A stretch of DNA of 49,019 nucleotides from a virus, in IMG/VR virus record IMGVR_UViG_3300044624_000287, positions 1-49,019 of that record; one strand, 5' to 3'. Made by a program: the position numbers and the translations under genes. Below, piece by piece: positions 29,069 to 39,454 of the stretch; the stretch's first letter is position 1; every line of letters starts with the position of its first letter. Below the pieces are notes generated by a model, which did no database searches, had not been told where the DNA came from, and worked only from the letters and a program-made list of their open reading frames with translations.

Positions 29069-32035
29069 ATGAACACGCTCAAGTTCCTGCAAACAATCCT
29101 TCCTGAGGAGGGGTTTAAGTTCGTAGGGTTGGGACGTGTTGGACGCGATGGCATTGCACACAAAGCCTATGAGTCACTTGAACTCATGGCGCAAGCTATT
29201 GAATCTTATGATGCACAAAGCAACCTGATTGTCTACCATGCGTGCTGTTCGTATAAGGCACCAAGCTACGAAGCTGAGGTAAATGGGGAGATCAAAACCA
29301 AATACCGAGGCGCACAGAACTGGGACAAGGCCAAATCATTTTGGATTGATATCGACTGCGGTGAAGACAAAGCCGCTGAAGGTAAGGGCTATCTGAATAA
29401 AACAGAAGCCGCTAAAGCAATCCTTGGATTCTGCCAAACACACCAATTCACTAAACCCATGCTTGTTGACTCAGGCGGTGGACTACATTGCTATTGGCCT
29501 TTGACTAAACCCATCGGCCCTAACAGTTGGCGATCTATTGCCAATGAATTCAAAGCCGCGCTTAATGCCGCTGGACTGCTGGTTGACCCAACCCGCACTG
29601 CTGACTTGTCTTCTATCCTGCGACCTGCAGGCACTCATAATCGTAAAGCCGGACGTGAAGTCCGTGAAGTCAAGGTTAAGAACGAACCTACATTCGTTGA
29701 ACCACAAGAATTCGCAGCCGCAGTCTCACGCGCCGTAAAAACGCTTCAAGCTCATGTGCCAAGTTATTCAACAGCGCCTGGTTTAAACGATGACTTAATC
29801 GTAGCTTACGACGGGCCCACTTACGAGTCTTCAGCACGCATCATGGCAGACCACTGCCAACAAGTGATGTTCATGCGTGACACCAAGGGTGATGTTGACT
29901 ACGATACATGGCGTGGTGTGATTGGCCTTATTAAGCACTGCGCTGAAGATATCGACCTAGCCTACGAGTGGAGTGCAAACCGTGCTGACACTGGGCATTC
30001 CAACACTGATGTGGAGACACGTTATGAGTCATGGGATTCCGGTCCAACGACTTGTGCGTTTTTTGAGAAAAGCAATTCAGCCGGATGCGTTGGTTGTTCC
30101 CACAAAGGGAAGATCAAGACCCCTATGGTATTAGGTAGGGTTATCCCTGAGCCTGCTGAGCAAGTGCTTGAGGTTGTGGACGAGGAAGTAGTTGTTGAGA
30201 CTGTTGTTCCCGCCCTGCCTGAAAGCTATGAGTATCAGAACAACCGGATGATTCGATTCATCAAAGACAAGGATGGTGTAAACCAACCCTTTACATTCTG
30301 CTACCAACTGTTCTACCCTATACAGCGCATCAAGAAAGCTGATGGGGCGTTTGCATTCACGATTCGGATGCACCTGCCGGACAAGCGTATCAGGGAATTT
30401 GAAGTTGATACAGCCGCTATCGCTTCGTCAGCCGATCTTCTCAAAGCCATGTCCAAGTATGAATTAATGCCTTCTAATAATAAGGACGCAACTATGCACC
30501 TGACTGCGTACATTCGTGATTCCATTACAAAGCTCATGACTGAGCAGAGGGAAGTTGACACACTGACTTCGTTTGGTTGGCGCGAGAACATGTCAGGGTT
30601 TCTACTAGGTGACCGCCTGTACCATACTGATGGCTCTATTCGTAGGGTCTACGTTGGTGGAGCAGCCGCCACGTACAAGAACACATATCCTGTCCCACGT
30701 GGAACCATTGAGGGTTACGCTGAAGCTGTTAACTTTATATACAACCGCGAGAGCAGTGAAGCCGCCCAGTATGTTTTCTGCAATGTGTACGGCTCTATCC
30801 TGACTCCGTTTGGTGAGGACAGCTACAACGGTGCGTTGGTTGCAGTTAACTCTGGCGCATCCGGTAAAGGTAAAACCTCAGTGTGGCGTGCAGCACTGTA
30901 CGGTCTCGCTGATGCCAATAAGTTGATCTACGCTGGTAAAGATGGTGCAACTCGCAATGCTCGTTGGGCTATCGTAGGCGCTCACCAAAACATGCCAGTT
31001 GTCTTTGACGAGATGACCGACATGGACGCAGCTGAAGTAAGTAGTTTTGCGTACACCGTATCCCAAGGTACTGACCGAGCCCGACTCACATCCAGTGGCG
31101 GTAAGGTTGGATTCGCGGAACAACACACTTGGAAAGCTGTCGTGGGTATCACAGCCAACGAGGACATGCATGCCAAACTAGCTTCGCACAATGCCAACAC
31201 TCAGGCAGAAGCGGTGCGTATGATTGCCATCAACTTCTCCAAGTACAACGTACCCATCTTCGAGAACGCCATTGAAGTATCTGATGCGATTGACAAGATG
31301 CGGGACAACATGGGTTGTGCAGGCGATGCGTTTATCAAGTATGTGGTTACACACCAAGATGCCGTAGCCAAACTGTGGGCTGAGACTGAAGCGAAGTTGA
31401 GTGTCATTCTGCCCCAGAGTGAGTACAGGTTCTTCCGAAGTCACGCTACTGCAACTCTAACTGCAGCCAGGATACTGCTTGACTTACAGGTTATCTCATT
31501 TGACTATAACAAACTTGTTGAGTTTACGACCATGCTGATGGGCGATCTGACTGAGGCAATCGTGGCAGGCAACATGACTTCCCCTGCGGATGCCTTGAAC
31601 CGTATGATTCGCGACTTATCCAACCGCATCATAGTGACAACTGAGTACCGTGACTTGCGTACAGATAGCCGTGGACCTGAAGATTCAATCTCTAGAATCA
31701 TGGGAACCCCCGCGGGTCGACGCATCATTGGTAATCAGACTACCAAAGGTAAGGACAAGTACATCGGTAAGCTGTTCCTTGCTAAGAAGGAATTTGGTGA
31801 CTGGTGTTCTAAAAACCGTATGGAGCCTAAGGAAATGATTAAGTACGCCACCGATAACGGATGGATTATTCCTTGGCAGGAGAAGTTCAATATGGGAAGG
31901 GGTACAGCCTACTCAACCGGTAGCTGCACATGCTTTGCGTTTGACTTTGCTGCCATGGAGGGTACTGTAGAGAACACTAGTGGCCCTGTGACACTTGTGC
32001 AAACTGAGGAAAGTGCAGTATCATCTGCGCACTAA
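29069..32035 (+). CDS. Primase-helicase fusion (AEP-type primase + P-loop helicase)
   Basis: A 988-residue replication protein. The N-terminal domain has the archaeo-eukaryotic primase/polymerase metal motif in FWIDIDCGED (D94, D96) and the downstream His in GGGLHCYWPL (H140). A zinc-like CVGCSHKGK is near residue 345. The C-terminal half is a DUF927-type helicase with Walker A SGASGKGKT (K602) and Walker B VVFDEMTD (D647, E648). It probably primes and unwinds the replication fork. No separate primase or DnaB-type helicase is present in the window. It is the last early gene before the terminator. Confidence 0.9.
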   Translation: MNTLKFLQTILPEEGFKFVGLGRVGRDGIAHKAYESLELMAQAIESYDAQSNLIVYHACCSYKAPSYEAEVNGEIKTKYRGAQNWDKAKSFWIDIDCGEDKAAEGKGYLNKTEAAKAILGFCQTHQFTKPMLVDSGGGLHCYWPLTKPIGPNSWRSIANEFKAALNAAGLLVDPTRTADLSSILRPAGTHNRKAGREVREVKVKNEPTFVEPQEFAAAVSRAVKTLQAHVPSYSTAPGLNDDLIVAYDGPTYESSARIMADHCQQVMFMRDTKGDVDYDTWRGVIGLIKHCAEDIDLAYEWSANRADTGHSNTDVETRYESWDSGPTTCAFFEKSNSAGCVGCSHKGKIKTPMVLGRVIPEPAEQVLEVVDEEVVVETVVPALPESYEYQNNRMIRFIKDKDGVNQPFTFCYQLFYPIQRIKKADGAFAFTIRMHLPDKRIREFEVDTAAIASSADLLKAMSKYELMPSNNKDATMHLTAYIRDSITKLMTEQREVDTLTSFGWRENMSGFLLGDRLYHTDGSIRRVYVGGAAATYKNTYPVPRGTIEGYAEAVNFIYNRESSEAAQYVFCNVYGSILTPFGEDSYNGALVAVNSGASGKGKTSVWRAALYGLADANKLIYAGKDGATRNARWAIVGAHQNMPVVFDEMTDMDAAEVSSFAYTVSQGTDRARLTSSGGKVGFAEQHTWKAVVGITANEDMHAKLASHNANTQAEAVRMIAINFSKYNVPIFENAIEVSDAIDKMRDNMGCAGDAFIKYVVTHQDAVAKLWAETEAKLSVILPQSEYRFFRSHATATLTAARILLDLQVISFDYNKLVEFTTMLMGDLTEAIVAGNMTSPADALNRMIRDLSNRIIVTTEYRDLRTDSRGPEDSISRIMGTPAGRRIIGNQTTKGKDKYIGKLFLAKKEFGDWCSKNRMEPKEMIKYATDNGWIIPWQEKFNMGRGTAYSTGSCTCFAFDFAAMEGTVENTSGPVTLVQTEESAVSSAH

Positions 32036-32079
32036 TGTGGTTGCCCTCGTTAGTGTTTTGCTCTCCTAAGTTGGATTTA

Positions 32080-32110
32080 CCCCCTAGCCTAAAAACTAGG
32101 GGGTTTTTTT
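32080..32110 (+). terminator. Rho-independent terminator of early operon
   Basis: CCCCCTAG-CCTAAAAA-CTAGGGGG (32080-32103) is a perfect 8-bp GC-rich stem with an 8-base loop, followed by seven T (32104-32110). It lies 44 bases after the primase-helicase stop. The T-run overlaps the last codon of the convergent gene at 32109. On the minus strand there is no T-run after the stem, so it mainly stops rightward transcription. Confidence 0.9.
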
Positions 32111-32363
32111 AACACTTCCAAGCACGCAGTGATTTGTTAATACGTGAGTTCGGATCGTTAGCCGTTTTCTCACTTGTCAACTTCTTTTTCATACCTTCCA
32201 TGCGTGCGCAAAAAGAATCCTTGCGCGAACCGCCTTCAGGTTGTGGTGCTTTAAGCCCGGGCTTGCCGGGGTTTGCTTTGTTGTAAGATGCACGACCCTT
32301 GGCGTTCAATCCGCCTTCAGGGTTCTTGCCTTCTTTGCGTTGCCAAGCTGGTGACTTTGCCAT
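32109..32363 (-). CDS. DUF6321-like small basic protein
   Basis: An 84-residue basic protein, MAKSPAWQRKEGKNPEGGLN, with AKGRASYNKANPGKPGLKAP, then SFCARMEGMKKKLTSEKTAN and SRINKSLRAW. This pattern is shared by a small phage family known to me as DUF6321. Such proteins are widespread in phage structural regions; a DNA-binding or virion role is guessed. It is the last gene of the late block and faces the early terminator. Confidence 0.8.
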   Translation of the reverse strand: MAKSPAWQRKEGKNPEGGLNAKGRASYNKANPGKPGLKAPQPEGGSRKDSFCARMEGMKKKLTSEKTANDPNSRINKSLRAWKC

Positions 32364-32365
32364 GA

Positions 32366-32647
32366 TTATTCACCGTAAAAAATAGTCACGTTGTAACCAG
32401 TCGGCATGGAAATATAGCAGCTCGTAGCAAACAAAATTCCTGGAGCTGGAATTTCCAAGTTAGTTGCGTTGTTCGCATTTCCTGGAACATCTATTTGCAA
32501 AAGAATAGGGCCTGTAGCACCACCGTCACGGAACGTCAACATACCTGCGGTAGTTGCGCCTAAGCAGTTAATGCTTTTTAAATAACTAGCACCTGTGAAC
32601 AGAGTGCCGGTAGTGGCACCACTTAGGTGAGCTGATTGAATATTCAT
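32366..32647 (-). CDS. Small virion-type protein
   Basis: A 93-residue protein with a Ser/Thr/Gly-rich beta pattern: MNIQSAHLSGATTGTLFTGA, TTAGMLTFRDGGATGPILLQ and a FATSCYISMPTGYNVTIFYG end. AAGGAG precedes the ATG. It resembles small beta-barrel virion proteins of short-tailed phages. It sits between the giant virion protein and the DUF6321-like gene. Confidence 0.65.
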   Translation of the reverse strand: MNIQSAHLSGATTGTLFTGASYLKSINCLGATTAGMLTFRDGGATGPILLQIDVPGNANNATNLEIPAPGILFATSCYISMPTGYNVTIFYGE

Positions 32648-32657
32648 GATTTTCTCC

Positions 32658-35600
32658 TTAAGAACCTGAGCTTACTTGCTCGACTAACTTACGATTTGAT
32701 TTAGTGGTTTGTACGCCACCCACAACACTTTGCTCACGCTTACGCGCTTCAGCTGGTGCACGGAACAACTCAGACATTGACTGACGCTTGTATCCGTTCT
32801 TAACTCTCGACTCCTGCAATTTCTGCCAGTCATCACGAGCCTCAGCCATCGCTGCTGCATCGCTCTGTCGAGAGCCTTCCACATACATCGCTTTGATTTC
32901 GCCTGCACGAGATGCATAGAACTTGTCAAATTCCGCAACCACTTTCTGAGTGTATTGCCTGTCAGTAATGGTCGAAGTGGGGAGACCAACAGCTTGGAAA
33001 GCAGCATCAATCATGCTGATATCTTCCGGCTTCATCACCAAGTCCCCATTGCGCATCGTAATGCCTTCAGTGGCGAAGCGGTACGCCTTCATCGCATTGC
33101 CAATACCATTTGGCAACGCCAACTCTAAGCCCTTGTAGTAGTTACCCTTGGCCATCATGCCAAGCGCGTCAACGAACTTCAGTCCCAAACCGACTGCTGG
33201 GCCCATCATCCCCACAATCATCTGAGCCGCATCTGCACGAGATGTTAAGTTGAAGTCAACGAATGGACCAAATGGCGACGCAACGTTTTCCATAGACAGA
33301 CGCTTACCAATAGATTCGAGTCCAAGCGCGGCAGGTACGCCACGAAGCACCAAATCAGCTACAGCATCATTACCTATCATGCGTCGTAACTTGTACTCAT
33401 AATCGTCGGGCTCATCCTCGTCACCAAACACGCTAGACAAAATGCTTGCAGCTTGAGACACAAACGGTACACCCAAAGCACCACCAAGCACAGCCATGTG
33501 CGCAGTAATGTATTTCAACGATGCACGAGCAATAGCTCTTTCTTCTGCACTAGCGCCTTTAAACGAAGTGTGGATCAGCTTGGCAAGCATGGACAGCTGA
33601 ATGATCTGGAAGCGTTTGAATTGCAGCAAGACCTTAGCACCACCGCTCTGGAGGATACGAGGTGTGTTGAATCCATCGTAGTTACCATGCGTGTTGGATA
33701 CCACGTCGGCAGCAAAGCGGATAGCGTCACCGCCAGTAGCACCTTTGTATCGCTCAAGGTATCCACGGTAAGCCGCGATGGCAGCTGTAGCACGGTTGAT
33801 TGATTCAATACGTGTATTGATACCTTGCAGCTTGAACATCACTTTGCCAAGCGCACCTTGCTCGTCTGTACGGGCTTTGGCATCAGCGTCAATACCAATA
33901 TCAATCTTGCCCATGCGGACCAGTTCTTTAAGCATGAAGCGTACATCAGGATGTGCTTTGTCAAAGTCAATATGGTCGTTGATATCCAGACCCGCTACGA
34001 GGTAAGACATGTCGCCGTAAGCACGCTTGATTGCACGAGCTGAACGGAAGTAACCAAGACGGCCTGCCATGTATGGCAAGGACAACACAGAAGTCTGAAG
34101 CACCTGCTGGAGATAGTACGCAGGGCTAGTGGACAAGTTCCACAGTGTTGACATACGCAAAAGGTTCTGCGCCAACACGCTTGGCTGGGAGTACTCCATG
34201 CTATCCGCGTAACGAGTGTACAGTTCGTTGTACAGAGGCATCGCGTCCTTGCGGTTGTTCCGCGCCTCGTTGCGCATGGCTTCTAGTGCATCATTGAGTT
34301 CGTCACTGTGTTCCATCGTAGCCAAGAAGTGTGCATCGGCACGACCACTGGTAGCCAAGTTGCGCATCATGTTCTTATCTGCACCAGAGACATTCTTGCG
34401 TTCAAGTTCAGAGCGACGTGCACTGGCTTCCGCTACAGTCATCAAGTACAGATCAGAAATAGCTTTCTCTAGCTTACCGTCCGTGGATTCGGTCTGGCGT
34501 TGGGCCAAGTTACGCAAGCGGGCCACAGCCATGTGAACATCTGAACCACCGGCGTAAGAAGCATTTGCTTCTTTAATACCAGCGTCTTCGGGCTGTACAT
34601 CATACTGACCAGTGGCTTGTAGTTCAGCAGCAATGTCATCAGCCTCACCTTGTGTCTCAGCAAACTGGACTACGTAGTGGAGCGGATTGGACACATTGTC
34701 TTGCAACCAGTTCTTGGCTTGCTGTGGGTCGCCAACGATAGAGTCGCCTCTTGTGCTAGACCGCGTGCCTGTAGCAGCTTCTTCGTAAGCAATGAACTCT
34801 TTGGACTTGGCAACCACGACATAGTCACCATAGCGACCAAGGTATGCATACGGGTCAGACACATTCACGTTACGCAAGCTGGTAATACGCTTGAGCATCT
34901 GACGCTTTTCTTTGTTCAAGCTTTGCAGTAAGTCTGCATCGTTACCAGCAGCTTTAATACGTGAGTCAAACTCGCGGTTCACTGCGTTTTCAGCAGCCAT
35001 CTGCTTCAGTCTCAGGGCTTCGTAGCCATGCTGAAATACTTGTTTGATCAACCGCTGGGCAGCAGGCGGGAATGCATCAAAGCGTTCTTTAAAGTCTGGG
35101 TCAACTTCAAACAACTTAGTGCCTACTTGTTGCTCACCAGGATAGTAGCCCCACTTCTTCTCGCGAGTGGAATCATGGATGTATTCGTTGACACTGCCCT
35201 TACCTTCACCTTTGAGGTTGGCGGGTAACTTGTCGAACGAGGACAAAATGTCTTCAATACGCTTTTCAAATTCCAAGCGTGTGCCTTGACGGGCATACTG
35301 AGCTTGCAGGTACTTGGCAGCAGAAGGCATGTACTTCTTAGCCATACCGATAACGTCTTCTGTAATTGCAGAAGCATACAAGCCACGTTTGGCTAGAGTC
35401 TTGATGTTAGTCCACTGGCTGCGAGCCGAAGACTGCAACGGTTTGGGCAGTGAGCCAATTACTTGGTCGGCTGTGAACTCTCGGCCTTGGCCGAGTCTGT
35501 TGACTGGTCCTTCATTTGCTTGTCTATTTCCGCCATAAACTTCAGCCGCCCGTTGATTGCGGCGGGCGGTATATCGATTACGGAAGTCGATGGCTCTTGT

Positions 35601-38600
35601 TGCTGCAGTTGTGCTCTTCTGGACTTGAAGCGCTGTCGTTGTGCGAATGTCATTGATTACCTCTTCCAAGAAAGTAGCAGTCTTGGGCGCGACTGATGCG
35701 ATGTAGTCTGTGTACTTTGGGTTTGTATAGATAGAGAAAATCTGTGCAAACAGTTCGCTCTCAATTTTGCCATTGGTGTCTAGGTCAGTGTGGACTTGAA
35801 TGTTGAATGGGTAGTCAAGGAAGGTTGTGAATGATTTGTTAGTCTGGAACAACTCAAACATTTCCTTAGCAACTTCGCCAACAGGAACAACTTTACCATT
35901 CTTGATCTCCACATTCATTTCGAGCTGGTGTGAATACACACCGCCATGTGGGGTCATATCAACTGCGTGGGCAATTTCGTGGCGAGCTGTTTCCGCTGCG
36001 TATGCAGGGTTTGACATTTTGGCAAGATTCAGTACACCAATGTACCTGCCATTCTCGGTCTTGAGTTGTCCATGGAATGCGTCTTTGGAACGGTCAGTAA
36101 CAACTTGCCAATCAGACACAAAGTCTAGGGCGTTCTCTATATCCATGTCCGCAAACTGTTCACGAACATCACTGATACCTTTGACTTCATCTTCAAGGTC
36201 AGAGAACTCCATGAACTTGGCGCTCTTGCTGTTTACCGCTTCAGCAGTTCCATCAGTGCCCGTTGTCTCAGGCTTTTCGTTGGCCAATGTTGCGCCAGCA
36301 GGTTGAGGCTTCTCACCGACAATTTTGACAGCAGCCGCAAGGTTAGCTTGTCCACGACGGACGAGATCATCCCAGCGAGTTTTTTCATCCTTCTTAAGAA
36401 CGTCATAAGGGGGTAACTCCGGTGCAAATCGAATTGCGTATGCCCACTCTTCAGCGGGTGTCTTTATTTCTTCGGACTTGGCTTCTTGCTTGGGCTCTGG
36501 CTTGACTTCAGTTTTTCCGGCAGCTTTGCCCCTTTTGGCGTTTCCTTTGCCCACCTTTTTGCCACCTCCGGCTCCTTCGCGAACAGGAACTTCCTCTGCG
36601 CTTGGCTCTTGAACGGCATTCTCTTCCCCTTCTTCAACGGTAGTGGACTCAGCCTTCTCTAGGCTGGCTTGTTTCTTAGCGTACTTATTCCACAAAGCAG
36701 CAAGCTGCTCTGCTTTAGCTGTGTACTCTGGCGTACCAACTTCTAGTTTGGCTAAGTCGTTCTGCAGTTTTTCGGCTTGGTTAAACAGAGACGTTGCCTG
36801 TGTACCCACAGCACCTTGGCTTCCGCCACCAGTAGCGACAGTTCCAAAGCCAGCTTCTTCCAACTGTTCAGCAGTAGCTGCACCCATTTCCTTGGCTTGC
36901 TGGTCTGCTGCAGTTTCTTTGGTAGAAACATTTCGGTCATGGCTATACAAGTAAATAATTTCGCCTGCGCCAATACCATCGGGAAACTCGGGTGAACGGT
37001 AAGCTTCACCAGCGTCAAGTAACAAGTCGTCAAAGGCTTTACCACCTTCAACTGGGTCCATACCATAAGCTCTACCAGCGGATTTATACAGCTCGTTAAG
37101 GCGACTAACCAAGTTGGCAGTTTCCTCAACAGGAAGCTCTGCAGTAATTGCTTTAGATACAGCAAACTTATCTGCCGTAGTATTACGAGTACCAGCAGGG
37201 ATGCCTAGGCGCTCTTCAATAGAAGAAACTTCACCTTGTTGTGCTTCGGTAAGACGAGGCTTAATGACAATCCCCAACCGCTCAAGCTGTTTCTGAATTG
37301 TGGACTCAGGAACTTTCAAACGATCGGCAATATCCGCATGGGAATCTCCGGCGCTAAGCGCCATCATCACCATCTCAATTCGTTGCTCAAGGGTCATTGC
37401 CCCTTTGCGTTCTTGCTTGGGAGCAAGGATTGCGCGAATTAAGTTGTTTCGGATTTCGACTCGACGGGTCGAGCTGATGTGGCTGAGGTCTGTGGCGTAG
37501 TAAGGGATTTGGGGGTTGTAGACTCGCGGGCCTGCGCCTTCTGCCACAGTTGGCTCAACCATGGCTGGAACGCTGGGCTGTCCGGACTCACCAACTGTTG
37601 CTTGGACGGCTTGTTCATTGGGTGCTCCAATTACTTGCGACGGCGCGTTACCACCGACAACATCGGATACTCCACTGGTGCCAGTCCGTATTCCTTCTGC
37701 TGTCTGCTGTCCAACTTGGAGGCCAAGCGATCCTTCAGGGAGACCTCCTGTCCCGAGGGATTGAACTCCGCTGGGTTGTACATTCCCATCATTTCCTGCA
37801 TTTGCTTGCTCTGTTCCGCCTTGGATTGGAACTGTTCCCATCCCGGTAGTTGTTTGCAATTTTCCATCTTTAGCTCCTTTTTCTGCCTTAGTGGCTTGTG
37901 CTGCTGTAAAACCATCTGTGTCTTGGCCGGTCAAAGCTTCGTAGATGGCGTTGAGTTGCTCCAGTTGATTACCTTTGGTAGTCGTCGAGAGTTTGTTGAG
38001 AATCTGTACGGCCTCATCTTTTGATTGCACGTGGTCAATCTGAAACTTGGTCATCACTTTACCAAGGGCTGCAACAGCTTTATCTGCTGAAGGCACAGGG
38101 TTGTTAGCATTGAAGCTAAAACTAACCAAGGGACTTGGCTTCTCAGGTGTAGCAAACGCGTTGTTTGCTTGTGTAATTGCTTGGGCAATTTCCTGAACGT
38201 GCGGGGGCAGTGTATTAAATACTGCAGCGAATCGATCACCAAACGGTGCAACACGTGGGCCTTCAATGTTCTGACCAAAGATGTTTAACGACGTTGGATT
38301 GGCAGGGTCGTACTGTGTGGCAACTTTACCAAAGACGTCTTCACGCTTGACTAAGTTTTGTTGTGCTTCTTGTACTTGTTGGTTTTCTGCTGCAGCTGCT
38401 TGTGTTTGTTGAGCAATGTCTGTCGTCCCACCTGTTACAGCAGGAGGCGAAAGAGTAGCGGCTGGAGGTGTGGGAGGCGGTGTTACAGGCGGAACTACAT
38501 TTGTAGTAGGTGTACCACTGACGTTTGGTTGGCTAAAGGCTTGTTGGATATCGTTGCCACCTTCAACTGGACGCTCACCAGAAATAGAAGCCAAACCACC

Positions 38601-39443
38601 ACGGACGACACCACCACCGATACCGCCTTTGATCATGGCTAAGCCATATTCATTAAGAGCTTCATCACCGGTTAACGGTTTGTAGGCACCATAACGCTCT
38701 ATTCCAGTTTGGACACCCTCGGTAAGAGATTCAGTTCCAACACCAATAGCTGTTTGTTTACCAACATTCTTGAGTAAACTTGTACCGGCTTCACGAGCAA
38801 GAATGTCAGAGCCCTTGGTAAGAAACTTATTTACAACACGCTCAGCACCAAACGCTGTATCCAATACAGCAGAACCTGCACCAGCAGCAGCTGCACGGCC
38901 TTTGTCCTCAATACCTTGTTCGCGTTGTTCAGCGCGGATACCACCATATGACTGGGCTAAGTTACCAAGGTATGTGCCCGCAGCACCACCGATGGCTTGA
39001 CCTGCAACAGTACCGCCAGGGCCTGCAAGAGAACCAATAGCGCCACCGACAAAGCGACCTGCCATACCGGCACCAAGAGACGTTCCAATCTGTGGAATAA
39101 TTTCGCCGACAGATTCACGAATGGTAGTCAGTGGACTACGAACAGCTTCACCAACAGTATTGATCTGCGAGGGGTTGCGGTATGCAACATCTTCCCCATA
39201 ACCTTCAACGGCTTTACCAATAGTAGGCAAACCAAGATCACGCGCAGTTGAACCAATCGCACCAATCGCTTGGCCAGTTCCACGTTTAATGTCCGACATG
39301 AACCCGGGCTTATTAAACTTAAACCCAACTTCGTTAGCAATTTCAGCTGGGTCAATACCAAACTGCTTAGACGCCATTTTGATAGCGTCTGAGTCAGACT
39401 CAGCAGTGGGAAAATATGCCCGAAGCTGTGCAAGTGTTGCCAT
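32658..39443 (-). CDS. Giant internal virion protein, 2261 residues
   Basis: The largest gene. The N-terminus has a glycine-zipper-like hydrophobic stretch (residues about 120-160, MAGRFVGGAIGSLAGPGGTV) that could insert in membranes. Low-complexity linkers follow. A helix-turn-helix-like segment is at about 683-725 (SHADIADRLKVPESTIQKQL). A zinc-protease motif HEIAH is at 1155-1159. The C-terminal 500 residues are helical, resembling the large polyvalent-protein domains of phage ejection proteins (LYNELYTRYADSMEYSQPSV; VLLQFKRFQIIQLSMLAK). It is probably ejected into the host with the DNA. The exact domain names are tentative. Confidence 0.8.
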   Translation of the reverse strand: MATLAQLRAYFPTAESDSDAIKMASKQFGIDPAEIANEVGFKFNKPGFMSDIKRGTGQAIGAIGSTARDLGLPTIGKAVEGYGEDVAYRNPSQINTVGEAVRSPLTTIRESVGEIIPQIGTSLGAGMAGRFVGGAIGSLAGPGGTVAGQAIGGAAGTYLGNLAQSYGGIRAEQREQGIEDKGRAAAAGAGSAVLDTAFGAERVVNKFLTKGSDILAREAGTSLLKNVGKQTAIGVGTESLTEGVQTGIERYGAYKPLTGDEALNEYGLAMIKGGIGGGVVRGGLASISGERPVEGGNDIQQAFSQPNVSGTPTTNVVPPVTPPPTPPAATLSPPAVTGGTTDIAQQTQAAAAENQQVQEAQQNLVKREDVFGKVATQYDPANPTSLNIFGQNIEGPRVAPFGDRFAAVFNTLPPHVQEIAQAITQANNAFATPEKPSPLVSFSFNANNPVPSADKAVAALGKVMTKFQIDHVQSKDEAVQILNKLSTTTKGNQLEQLNAIYEALTGQDTDGFTAAQATKAEKGAKDGKLQTTTGMGTVPIQGGTEQANAGNDGNVQPSGVQSLGTGGLPEGSLGLQVGQQTAEGIRTGTSGVSDVVGGNAPSQVIGAPNEQAVQATVGESGQPSVPAMVEPTVAEGAGPRVYNPQIPYYATDLSHISSTRRVEIRNNLIRAILAPKQERKGAMTLEQRIEMVMMALSAGDSHADIADRLKVPESTIQKQLERLGIVIKPRLTEAQQGEVSSIEERLGIPAGTRNTTADKFAVSKAITAELPVEETANLVSRLNELYKSAGRAYGMDPVEGGKAFDDLLLDAGEAYRSPEFPDGIGAGEIIYLYSHDRNVSTKETAADQQAKEMGAATAEQLEEAGFGTVATGGGSQGAVGTQATSLFNQAEKLQNDLAKLEVGTPEYTAKAEQLAALWNKYAKKQASLEKAESTTVEEGEENAVQEPSAEEVPVREGAGGGKKVGKGNAKRGKAAGKTEVKPEPKQEAKSEEIKTPAEEWAYAIRFAPELPPYDVLKKDEKTRWDDLVRRGQANLAAAVKIVGEKPQPAGATLANEKPETTGTDGTAEAVNSKSAKFMEFSDLEDEVKGISDVREQFADMDIENALDFVSDWQVVTDRSKDAFHGQLKTENGRYIGVLNLAKMSNPAYAAETARHEIAHAVDMTPHGGVYSHQLEMNVEIKNGKVVPVGEVAKEMFELFQTNKSFTTFLDYPFNIQVHTDLDTNGKIESELFAQIFSIYTNPKYTDYIASVAPKTATFLEEVINDIRTTTALQVQKSTTAATRAIDFRNRYTARRNQRAAEVYGGNRQANEGPVNRLGQGREFTADQVIGSLPKPLQSSARSQWTNIKTLAKRGLYASAITEDVIGMAKKYMPSAAKYLQAQYARQGTRLEFEKRIEDILSSFDKLPANLKGEGKGSVNEYIHDSTREKKWGYYPGEQQVGTKLFEVDPDFKERFDAFPPAAQRLIKQVFQHGYEALRLKQMAAENAVNREFDSRIKAAGNDADLLQSLNKEKRQMLKRITSLRNVNVSDPYAYLGRYGDYVVVAKSKEFIAYEEAATGTRSSTRGDSIVGDPQQAKNWLQDNVSNPLHYVVQFAETQGEADDIAAELQATGQYDVQPEDAGIKEANASYAGGSDVHMAVARLRNLAQRQTESTDGKLEKAISDLYLMTVAEASARRSELERKNVSGADKNMMRNLATSGRADAHFLATMEHSDELNDALEAMRNEARNNRKDAMPLYNELYTRYADSMEYSQPSVLAQNLLRMSTLWNLSTSPAYYLQQVLQTSVLSLPYMAGRLGYFRSARAIKRAYGDMSYLVAGLDINDHIDFDKAHPDVRFMLKELVRMGKIDIGIDADAKARTDEQGALGKVMFKLQGINTRIESINRATAAIAAYRGYLERYKGATGGDAIRFAADVVSNTHGNYDGFNTPRILQSGGAKVLLQFKRFQIIQLSMLAKLIHTSFKGASAEERAIARASLKYITAHMAVLGGALGVPFVSQAASILSSVFGDEDEPDDYEYKLRRMIGNDAVADLVLRGVPAALGLESIGKRLSMENVASPFGPFVDFNLTSRADAAQMIVGMMGPAVGLGLKFVDALGMMAKGNYYKGLELALPNGIGNAMKAYRFATEGITMRNGDLVMKPEDISMIDAAFQAVGLPTSTITDRQYTQKVVAEFDKFYASRAGEIKAMYVEGSRQSDAAAMAEARDDWQKLQESRVKNGYKRQSMSELFRAPAEARKREQSVVGGVQTTKSNRKLVEQVSSGS

Positions 39444-39454
39444 GTTGTACTACC

